Source: Pseudaminobacter soli (ex Li et al. 2025) (GTDB lineage Bacteria; Pseudomonadota; Alphaproteobacteria; Rhizobiales; Rhizobiaceae). From it: DNA of 64,000 nucleotides. This document shows positions 32,589 through 41,900 of the stretch, in pieces. Location: contig NZ_JARXVF010000004.1 in the NCBI RefSeq assembly GCF_029892515.1, positions 186,001 to 250,000 of the forward strand. Direction: 5' to 3'. The position numbers and the translations under genes were made by a program. Below the pieces are notes generated by a model, which worked only from the letters and a program-made list of their open reading frames with translations, ran no database searches and had not been told where the DNA came from. Numbering within the stretch: the stretch's first letter is position 1; each line of letters opens with the position of its first letter.

Positions 32589-33551
32589 TCAGTTCTCCGA
32601 TTTCCGGTTGCGCAGCCCTGCACCTAGTGCATTCAGGATAAGCCTCCCTGCGGTGAGGCTGGTGATCTTGTTTGGCAGATCGAGACTCGGCGCGACTTCC
32701 ACCACGTCCATTCCAACCAAAGGCCCCTCTTCGGCCAGTTGATGGATTATGGGCTGGACCTGCTCGAAACGAAGGCCGCCGGGGGCCGGCCCCAGCACTG
32801 CCGGCATGACAGAGGGGTCGAGCCCGTCTGCGTCGACGGTGAGGTAGAAGGGGCCCTTTCCCTTGAGATGCGACAGGACCTGTCCAATTCCCTCGGCGTG
32901 AACCTGCGCCGCCGTAACGATATGTGCGCCGTGGTTCCGCGCAGCTTCCACCTCGGCCGCACGGGCCGATCCGGTGCTCCGCATGCCAATCTGGGTGATG
33001 CCGCTTATCCAGGGCAATTCGCTCGCGCGCCGGATCGGACTGCTGTAGCCGAGCCTGGAGCCGCGGACATCATCCCTCCAGTCGATGTGGGCGTCGATCT
33101 GGACCAGATGTACCGGCTTGCCGACCACCTCTAGGGCGTGCAGGACCGGGATGGTTATGCCGTGATCGCCACCCAGGATGAAGGTCATGTCGCTGTTGGC
33201 AAGAAGGGCTTTCAGGCGGGCGACCGTCCCAGAAAAATAGTCTTCGAAGCTGCCGGACCAACGCGGACAGTCTCCGGCATCGACGCCCTTGCCGGGAAGA
33301 ATGCTTTCGAGCGTGCCGTCCCAGTCGAAGTCCCACTGTGCCGGTCCATCGCAGAACTGGCCCGATTGCAGACGGATGGCGCTTGGTGCATTAGCCTGAT
33401 CGTTGGGCAGGGGTTCGCCGGAGTAGGGCTCGCTGTAGGGAACGCCGATGACAGCCGCTGCAATGTTCTTCCACTTTGTCGGATCGGTGATGACGGGCCA
33501 ATCCAGGAATGGCCGGACCGGCGCCGAGGTGGATACATTGCCTTGCAACAC
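32589..33551 (-). CDS. Agmatinase/arginase-family ureohydrolase (second)
   Basis: 320 residues. Mn ligands: ILGGDHGITIP, VQIDAHIDWRDD, TVDADGLDPSVMPA (DxDxxDP). Only modestly related to the ureohydrolase at 21663 (DADG versus DIDC, different N-terminal region), so not a recent duplicate. Guanidino substrate unknown. Upstream of the ArgT-like binding protein in an apparent two-gene operon; divergent from an ArgP-like LysR regulator with a palindrome between them. Confidence 0.88.
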   Translation of the reverse strand: MLQGNVSTSAPVRPFLDWPVITDPTKWKNIAAAVIGVPYSEPYSGEPLPNDQANAPSAIRLQSGQFCDGPAQWDFDWDGTLESILPGKGVDAGDCPRWSGSFEDYFSGTVARLKALLANSDMTFILGGDHGITIPVLHALEVVGKPVHLVQIDAHIDWRDDVRGSRLGYSSPIRRASELPWISGITQIGMRSTGSARAAEVEAARNHGAHIVTAAQVHAEGIGQVLSHLKGKGPFYLTVDADGLDPSVMPAVLGPAPGGLRFEQVQPIIHQLAEEGPLVGMDVVEVAPSLDLPNKITSLTAGRLILNALGAGLRNRKSEN

Positions 33552-33600
33552 GCGCTATGCTCCCAAAGTTGCTTATTGTCCCCTCGCGCTAGTCAAGCGC

Positions 33601-33614
33601 TTGCCTCTAGGCAA
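33601..33614. promoter_or_regulatory. Palindrome TTGCCT-CT-AGGCAA in a LysR divergent promoter
   Basis: A perfect 6-bp inverted repeat with a 2-bp spacer lies between the divergent ureohydrolase (starts 33551) and LysR (starts 33653) genes. It fits the T-N11-A half-symmetry of LysR boxes. Probable binding site of the adjacent regulator (inference). Confidence 0.5.
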
Positions 33615-33652
33615 TCGAATATGCCTAAACCCGCTTTAGCGATGCTATCGTC

Positions 33653-34531
33653 ATGCTAGAAATTCGAGACCTCGCATCAGTGCGTGCATTGGCCAGCACC
33701 GGCAGCTTCGAGTCTGCCGCGCGCGCGCTGGGCATCACGCCGGGGGCAATGTCCCAGCGTATTAAGCAGCTTGAAGACAGGCTTGGCCAGATCGTGGTGG
33801 TGCGGACCAATCCGGTTCGATTGACCAGCGCCGGCGAGACCTTGCTGGGCTTGGCGCAACAGGTCGAGTTGGTGATGGCCGATACGATCCACTCGCTAAC
33901 AAACGACGAGATTTCGTCCACGGTGACGGTCGCGGTCAACCACGACTCGTTGGCAAGCTGGTTTCTCCATGCGGTGACGGACTTCGCCGCTCGCTCGGCA
34001 ACAACACTAGACATCCGTTGTGCCGATCAGGCCGTTACCTCTTCGTTGTTGCGCTCCGGATCAGCGGTTGCCGCGGTTTCGGCTGAATCGGAGCCGCCAC
34101 AGGGCTGCGAGGTCATTTTCCTGGGGGGATTTGAATATGTGGCGGTCTGCACCCCCGCCTTCCTGCAAGAATGGTTTGGCGACGCAGGAAGGCCGAGAGA
34201 CGGCTGCCCGGTGCTGATGTTCGAATATTCCGATTCACTTTCCCGGCGCATTGCCGAACAGATGAAGCCGGTAGGCGGAACGACCCGTGTTCACTATTTG
34301 CCGGATTCGAATGCCATACTTGCGGCCGCGATAAAGGGAATGGGATGGGCCGTAGTTCCCGGCCTGATGGCATCGAAAACAATTGACAGCGGCGACCTGG
34401 TGGCCATCGCGCCCCGTTCCCGGTTGGTGGTACCGCTGTATCTGCACTACTGGCGGCTGGGTAGCGCCACGCTCAACTTACTTGTCGCCTGCATTCGCCG
34501 ATCTGCCGCGCAGCACCTGATTTCTCGATAG
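33653..34531 (+). CDS. LysR-family regulator, ArgP/LysG type
   Basis: 292 residues. N-terminal HTH: LASVRALASTGSFESAARAL, then GITPGAMSQRIKQLEDRLGQ. The GAMSQRIK/LEDRLG pattern and the following VVVRTNPVRLTSAGETLL resemble the ArgP (IciA)/LysG group, which senses arginine and lysine (family knowledge). C-terminal effector domain about 95-285. It is divergent from the ureohydrolase/binding-protein operon, its likely target. Confidence 0.85.
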   Translation: MLEIRDLASVRALASTGSFESAARALGITPGAMSQRIKQLEDRLGQIVVVRTNPVRLTSAGETLLGLAQQVELVMADTIHSLTNDEISSTVTVAVNHDSLASWFLHAVTDFAARSATTLDIRCADQAVTSSLLRSGSAVAAVSAESEPPQGCEVIFLGGFEYVAVCTPAFLQEWFGDAGRPRDGCPVLMFEYSDSLSRRIAEQMKPVGGTTRVHYLPDSNAILAAAIKGMGWAVVPGLMASKTIDSGDLVAIAPRSRLVVPLYLHYWRLGSATLNLLVACIRRSAAQHLISR

Positions 34532-34869
34532 AATGTGCGTCCGGTGCCTGAACCCAGTGACGGGCAATCGAGGTTCAGTTCACGTCGCATTGGGGGCCGA
34601 AATCTGCCGGTCCGCTTCTGTGCAGGAGTGCGCGAAAGCGGTCATTCCATTCACGACCCATCTTGGTCATCGCGTCCTCGCGACCTTCGACCTGAAGGCG
34701 GCGATCATGCTGGCAACGCCCGCAAAGCCTTCGATCGAGCCGTTGCGATACGGTTTTTGGGGCGGGTTTGCTTCGGTCCGGGCCTTCGTTTGCTCTAAGC
34801 CTTCTCTGTTTCGCTCCCTTCACCTTTCGGGTGCGCTCGGCGGGGCGTTTACGTTCCTTCGAACGGCCC
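34532..34869. other. Intergenic region, repeat-like fragment only
   Basis: Near 34605-34680 a block beginning CCGGTCCGCTTCTGTGCAGG resembles the start of the dispersed mosaic repeats. No gene recognised. Confidence 0.3.
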
Positions 34870-35215
34870 AACGATGGATGGTAGTGTGGTCGATCGCATG
34901 CCGCTCACATCATCGACGGCAGCCAGACCGCCGTGAAGCGATCGTTTCCTGCGACACGACACATCGCTTGCAGAAGTACTCTCTGCTTGGGTTAGAGCCG
35001 ATCCGGCAGGGCCGTTACCTCAACAAGCGCATCGAGCAGGACCATCGGCGCATCAGGCGACGCGTTCGGCCGATGTTGGCTTTAAGTCGTTCGCAAGTGC
35101 TTGTGCCATTCTCAACGACATCGAATTGGTCGCCATGATGTGCAAGCGAGGGGCGCGGTACGCCTTCAATCCGAATCCGTCTCTGGCCGAGCAGTTCGAA
35201 ATTCTTGCCGCATGA
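34870..35215 (+). pseudogene. IS6-family transposase, C-terminal relic with frameshifts
   Basis: In changing frames the sequence reads DGSQT, then EAIVSCDTTHRLQKYSLL, GRYLNKRIEQDHRRIRRRVRP, and finally ARYAFNPNPSLAEQFEILAA and a stop at 35213-35215. These are the C-terminal motifs of IS6/IS240-type DDE transposases (the catalytic Glu in IEQDHRRIKRRVRPM). At least two frameshifts and loss of the N-terminal part leave it dead. Confidence 0.75.
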
Positions 35216-35309
35216 TTTACCTTGTATCAGGCACCTTCGCGCTTTCATTCAGCCGTTGCAACGGAACCCATGTCAGTCCTCTCCAACAGTGCGGCGCGAT
35301 CGAAGCCGT

Positions 35310-35903
35310 TCAATCGGCCGATAGCTCCGCGGTACGGGCGAGCGCGCCGGCGAAGCCGTTGAGCGAAATTGTGAAGGCGATCGGCTGCGCGGTATCGGCC
35401 GCCGTGGCATTGATTTTGAGCGTGCTGCCGTTCTGCAACAAGGGCGTTGTGTCGGCAGTGAATGTGACCGACACTAGGCAACCGACGGCCTGGCAGGTGT
35501 TGAACTCCAGGCTGCCTTCCAGCTTCTCGTCGTCGACCTCGAGCGTGATGCCCTTGGCCAGCGCCAACCCGAACGGCAGCGCCAGCATGCCCATGGCGTC
35601 CTGGCCAGTCTTGGACGCCAGCTCGATCGCCAGCAGGCGCTGGCCGCTCTGCTTGTTGAACTGCTGGTGCGACAGTGTGCAGGTCTTGGTGGTAACCGTG
35701 GCCTGACAATTGACCGTCCAGTCGCCATGCGTCTCTGACAGAGCCGAGGCACCGCCCGGCAACAGGGAGGCGCTGGTGACGACGTTGTTGTCGGCGGCGG
35801 CCGGCGCCGACTTGTCGCCCTTGCCCTGCGCCGCGATGGCAGGCTGCCAGATGACAAGGGCCGCGCCCAGCAGCAGCCCGAGATAAGCGTGTCTGATATT
35901 CAT
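35310..35903 (-). CDS. Invasion-associated locus B (IalB) family protein
   Basis: 197 residues with a signal peptide to about IAAQG. Domain (about 55-195): ETHGDWTVNCQATVTTKTCT, LSHQQFNKQSGQRLLAIEL, MLALPFGLALAKGITLEVDD, QAVGCLVSV. The conserved Cys pair and the 'LPxGxxLxxGxxLxVD' run are the IalB signature. Named for a Bartonella invasion factor, but common in free-living Rhizobiales, where the role is unclear. ATG 35903 has AGAGGGGG 3 bases upstream. It starts 34 bases after the stop of the giant autotransporter, so the two are probably one transcript. Confidence 0.88.
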   Translation of the reverse strand: MNIRHAYLGLLLGAALVIWQPAIAAQGKGDKSAPAAADNNVVTSASLLPGGASALSETHGDWTVNCQATVTTKTCTLSHQQFNKQSGQRLLAIELASKTGQDAMGMLALPFGLALAKGITLEVDDEKLEGSLEFNTCQAVGCLVSVTFTADTTPLLQNGSTLKINATAADTAQPIAFTISLNGFAGALARTAELSAD

Positions 35904-35937
35904 GAGCCCCCTCTTGCCCGGAGCCGGCCCGAAGCAG

Positions 35938-38900
35938 CTAGAAGCTGACCTTGAGGGCCGCGCTGACAGTGTTCTGCTTGACTGTTCCCCCGAACGAGCC
36001 GTTGTACCTAACCGACAGGCGAACGCCGTTCACGCCGTTGAGTTCCAGCCCGGCGCCGACCCGATAAAGCGGCGAATCGACCGCCTCCGTCAAGTGCAGT
36101 GCGGGGCGTCCGGGCAAGTTCTGCGCAGCCGTGAACTGTCCCTGGATCTCCCATTCCTTGTTGGAGAATTCCGCGCCTGCCTTTCCGTAGATACGCAGGC
36201 TGTCGATGTCGCTCAGCGCGATGTCGGTGCCGATCTCTATTAGGGGTGTCGCCGAATAGTAGGTATTGGAGCTGCCGTCGAAAGTGAAGGCGGCGACCGA
36301 TCCCGTCTCGCTGCCGGAAACGCGTAGCCAGCGGGCGTCTAACTGCAACGTCGGCTGAAGATAGAAGGCTCCCATCTGCTGGGTGAAACCGAGCCTCGCC
36401 GAGCCACCGAACTGGGCGGTCTTCTGCGTGTAGCTGACGTTGTTTCCGATTCCGTCCAGCAACAGTTCGGGCAGGTAGACGCCCTCCAGCGTTTCGCCCG
36501 GGATGTAGCCGACCTGATCGACATGCGTGTCACGCCTACCTTCGAACGAGCCGGTGCCACCACCAAGTGCGAAGTCAACGAAGTAGTTCTTGTCCTCGTA
36601 CTTCGCCAGCGCGTAGAGCTGCCAGGATTCGCCCGTCGTGGCCGACAGCAGGTCCTGGTTGAAGTGGATATCGGAATCGAATTCCGTGCGGCCGAGCGTG
36701 GCACCGAGCGACCAGTTCTGGTCGACCTCGCCGATGCCGCCCAACGACATCGTCTTCAACACGTCGTCGCGGTCCGTCGTTCCTGCGCCTGTATCGCGCT
36801 TGTACTCCGCCTGCGGGCTGATACTTGCCCACACGCAACGGCCGTCGGAATTGGCATATACCGGAACGCGTGTGCATTCCCGCGCCGATTCCAACATGAT
36901 GTCAGCCGAACGATTGATCATGTCGAACGTGTGCACCGCATAATGCGGGGTGAGCCGCGTTAGGGCGGCGCCAAGCTCCGCCTCGGTTTGCGAGAAGCGG
37001 AGCATGTTGATCAAACGCGCCATCGAATTGTTCGGGCTGGATGACGCTTCGACGTTGTCGAGATACTTCGCCATCTGGTACACGCCCGGATCGGTGGTGC
37101 CGGAGCCCGGATTCTGTGCCAATTGCAGAAAGGTGGGGTTGTCGGCGTAGATGACGAGGTCCTTCCCATTGTCCACCCGGGTCAGGAAGTTGAACCCGAC
37201 CGCCGGATGCAACGTCTTCGGCGTCAGGTAGGAATCCGTCATCGAAGCGCCCGTCGCCAGCGTGTAGTGGGTGAACAGCTTGTCGATCGACAGGAAGTTG
37301 AGCGGCGCCGTACCGTCAAAACTGCCAGCGCCTGTCAGCACGAGCTTGTCTGTGATCTGGTTGTTGAGATCGATGTCGGTGACGAAATCGCCTGTCGAAG
37401 CCTGGGTGTAGTCGCCGGTGATGTCGACGGTGGCGACCACACCGATGCCCTGATTGGTCATCAGGCCCGCATTCTTGAACAGTCCACCGCCAAGATTGAT
37501 GCTCTTGAGGCCGACCATCGAGGAATTCTCGAAATTATTGAAGGCGTTGGTTCCGCCGCCGAGATCGATGTTGCCGATGACACGGCCGAGCCCGATGGCG
37601 CTCTTCTCATTGTTAATGGTGTCGTCGCCGGACGTGCCAGTGATCGACAGCGGGCTGAACTGGCCTAGCAGCGACTGCAGAATAGCATCCTTGGGAACGA
37701 ACGGTCCGGGATCGGCCAGCGAGGCGTTGAAGGCCGCGAAGCTCGACTGCATCACGCTGAATGTGGGATTGGCTCCCGTTGCATACAGCAGGCTGTTGTT
37801 GTTGACCGTGTTCGTGGCGCCGCCGACCAGCATCACGGCGACGCCGGTGTTGGCCCCACCGATCGTGTACTGGCCTTTCAGGTCGATGGTGATGTTGCCC
37901 TTAGTGCCACGGGCGGTGCTCTCGCCATAGGCGGCGACCGAATCGGCGCCCTGCGCAAACAGGCTTCCGCCAGCGGTCAGATGTACGAGGTCCGAATTGC
38001 CCTGCCCGGTCGCGCTCTGCCCGAACATGGCGTAGGAACTGGCGCCCTTCACCCAGACCTGACTGTCGGTGCTCGCTTCGGCTGCCGCGGCATCACCTAT
38101 GCCGCCTTGAGAGCCCGCGGCCGACTGGTTCAGGTCGAGCGATGAATTGCCGCCCGCGCCGCCGCCGCCACCGACTGCCTGGGCCACGATGCCATGCGAG
38201 CGGTCGCCATTCGTCTCAATTGCGCCGGACTGGATGATGGTGATCTTGCCGCCATCGCCCTTGCTGCCACCCGGTGAATTGAACCCGACGGCGTTGGGAC
38301 CGCCGCCATCGTCATCGGCGCCGAAGCGGCCAAAGCCGGCGCCGCCGAAGCCGCCGCCGCCGCCGATCGACTGCGCGATGATGGCGATGGAATCGACGCC
38401 ATTGGTGGTGATGGTGCCGGTGCGAATGACGCTGACGTCGCCGCCATTGCCGCCATCAGCGCCGACGCCGCCAATGGCAAGCGCGTTCGACGTCTTGCCG
38501 TTGGCGTCGCCACCATAGCCGCCACCGCCACCGATCGATTGGGCAACGACGCCATGCGCCCGCGCGCCATGCGTGACGATGGCGCCTGAAACGGTGACGT
38601 CCACCTTGCCGCCGTCGCCACCATTGCCGCCGAAGCCGCCGATCTGCAGTGCGAAGGCGTTGTCGCTGGCGCCATTCGTCGAGACGGTGCCGCCATAGCC
38701 GCCGCCGCCGCCAATCGACTGCGCGAAGATGCCGATCGCGCCGGCCTTGGTGGTCTCGATGACACCGTCATTGTTGACGATGACGTGGCCGCCATTGGCA
38801 CCTTCGCCGGCAGGCAGCGATACGCCCACCGCAAGCACCTTGCCACCGATCTGGCTGTCTCCCTCTGTCGCGTTGGCCGCCGCGCCCGAAGCACCGCCGC

Positions 38901-41900
38901 CACCGCCGACGGACTGGGCGAAGATGCCGTGCGACAGGTAGCCGTAGGTCGTGATCTGGCCGTGATTGTCGACCGTGACGTCCCCGCCACTGCTGGCGTT
39001 TCCGCCGATGCCGCCGATGGACAGGTTGACGGCCACTTCCTTGGCGGCCCCTGTCTTGGTCGAGCCGGCGCCGGCCGCACCACCGCCGCCGCCGATCGAT
39101 TGCGCAAAGATGCCGTAGGAATTGTCGCCGTTGGTAAGGATGGTGCCGGACGCGTTGTTGATAACATGGACCAACTGGCCATTGCCGCCGCTGCCACCCT
39201 CGCCGCCGAGCGAGGCGCCGATGGTGACCTTCGCTTCGGCCGCTGACGAACCCGCCGCTGCACCCACGCCACCGCTGCCGCCGATCGACTGGGCCATGAT
39301 GCCATGCGAATTTGCCATGTCGGTCTGGATCAGACCGCTGTTGGTTACATGCACCTCCCCTCCATTGCCGCCGCCGGCGCCAGCGCCGCCCATAGAAAAC
39401 TTGACGTCCACCTTCGTGGCGTCACCACTGCCAGTGCTCTTGCCGGCGCCGCCGACACCGCCACCTCCGCCGACCGACTGCGCGAAGATGCCGATCGAAT
39501 TCTCCTGCTTGGTCCAGATCTGGCCGGAGGCCTCGTTGGTGACTTCGACCAACTCGCCATTGCCGGCGCTGCCACCCTTGCCGGCTATCGCGCCGCCGAT
39601 CGCATAGGTCGCCTGCGCGCCGGCCGTGGCCGATCCGCCGACGCCGCCGCCGCCGCCGATCGAACTGGCGCTAATGCCATAGGAGAAGCCGCCATTGGTG
39701 GTGATGATGCTTCTGTTGGTGACCGAGACCGCGCCGCCATCGCCAGCCGTGCCGCCTGCGCTCGCGAGAGCGAAGCCGATGGATACCGAGGTCTTTCCAC
39801 TGCCGCCGCCGCTGCCTCCGTTGCTATCGCCGCCACCGATGGTCTCGTCGGACGCGGACGCCGCGCCGGCCGCGCCGCCGCCACCGCCGACCGACATCGC
39901 CATGATGCCGTTCGAGCCGAAGCCCTGGGTGGAGATGATGCCGGAGTTGTCTACGGTCACCTTGCTGGCATAGCCGCCCGTGCCGCCGTGCCCGGACAGG
40001 CCCATTTCGACGCTAACGCTGGTCTGGCTGGTGCCGCCGACATTGTAGGACTTCGCCGTGCTGGAACCGCCGATACCGCCGCCGCCACCGATCGACTGCG
40101 CCACGATGCCCGAAGAGAAGGCGCCCGTGGTCATCAGGTTGCCGGAATTGATTACGTCCACCGTACTGCCGAAGGCGCCGGCGCCACCGCCACCGCCCAT
40201 GGCGAAGTTTGCCGCGATGTTGACGCCGCTGCCGCCGCCCAGGCTGGCCGTGCCACCGGCGCTCGTACCACCATTGCCTCCGCCGCCGCCGATCGACTGC
40301 GCGACGATCGCGCTACTGGAATCGCCGCCGGTCGTCACCGACATGGCGTTGGTGACGTGGACGTCGCCGGCGCTGTTACAGATGTCAGGCTTGTCCTGGA
40401 CGTAGATGCAGCCGCCGCCCTGGCCGCCGATATTAACCGTGGCGCTGACCGTCACATCGTTGCCAAAGCCACCAGCGCCGCCGAGTGTGTCGCCCCCATT
40501 ACCGCCACCGCCACCGATCGACTGCGCCATGATGCCGATGGACTGAAAGCCGGACGTCACGATCGAGCCGCCGCCGTTCAGACCGGTCTCCACCTTGACC
40601 GTTCCGCCTTGGCCGCCGTTGCCGCCATTGCCGCCGAGCGCGACGCCGAGATTGACGGCTACGTCAGTGCTGACCGCGCCGGCCATCGACAGGGCGCGGC
40701 CACCATTGCCTCCTCCGCCGCCGATCGACTGGGCCAAGATGCCACCAGATTGAGCCGCGTCCGTCTCGGCTGTGATGTTGCCGTCTGCCTTCAGTGTGAC
40801 GCTGCGGCCACTGCCGCCGTCGCCGCCCGAGCCGCCGACAGTGACAGCAACCCCGGCCGATCCGTAGAGGCCGACGCTAAAGGCCCCCGCATAGGCTTTG
40901 CCGCCATTGCCGCCGCCGCCGCCAACCGATTGCGCAATGATGCCTTTCGAGCCTTCGCCGCTGACGCTGATGTCGCCGTGATGCGTGACTTCGACGCCCT
41001 TGGCATCGCGGCCGGCGCCGCCAGCGCCACCCACGGCGACGCTGACGCCCACGAAAACGCCCGCCGACAGGGCACCGGCGCTGCCGCCGTTGCCGCCGCC
41101 GCCGCCCACCGACTGGGCCAGGATGCCATGCGCCAGGGAACCCTTGGTCGTGATGTTCGCGTTGTTGGTCACACTGACCTCGCCGCCGCTGCCCCCGGCG
41201 CCGCCATTGCCGCCGACGCCCACCGCCGTGAAGAGGCCGCCCGCGCCGGCAAAGCCGCCATCGCCGCCGCTGCCCCCTATCGACTGCGCGAGCAGGCCGA
41301 CCGACATATTGCCACCCGTCCAGAGCGTGCCGGAGTTGGTGACCGTCACCTTCTCGCTCGTTCCACCGGCATTGCCGTCACCGCCGACCGCCAGCGACGG
41401 CCCACCGACCGCCAACGCGAAACCGCCGGAACCGCCGCCGCCGCCTATCGACTGGGCGAGAATTGCGTGCGACTGCACGCCCACATTGACGTCATCGCCG
41501 CCGGTGGTGATGTTCGCGCCGTTGGTGACGTCGACCGTCTTGGAATTTCCGCCGCCCGAGCCCTTGCCGCCGACGGCAATGTTCAACGCAGTGCTGGCTG
41601 AGATCGTGGCACCGCCATTGCCGCCGCCACCGCCGATCGACTGTGCGATGAGGCCGCTCGAGCGATCCTGATAGGTGCGGATCGTCCCGGCGGTCACCGT
41701 GGCCTTGACGACGCCACCGTCGGCGCCGGTGCCGCCCTTGCCGCCGATACCCAGCGAAGCGACCGAGGCGAGGCCTAGCTCAAACCCGCCATTGCCGCCG
41801 CCGCCGCCCACCGATTGAACAAGTATGCCAGCGGAATCCGCGCCATGCGTGGTTATCGTCGAATTGTCGGTCCGGTACGTGACGGAATCGCCTTCGCCAC

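Noticed and set aside
39304-41601. 765-codon plus-strand open frame
   Set aside because: It is antisense to the Gly-repeat passenger of the giant autotransporter. GGC-rich codons read backward give Ala/Asp/Arg-rich frames without stops; it has no domain.
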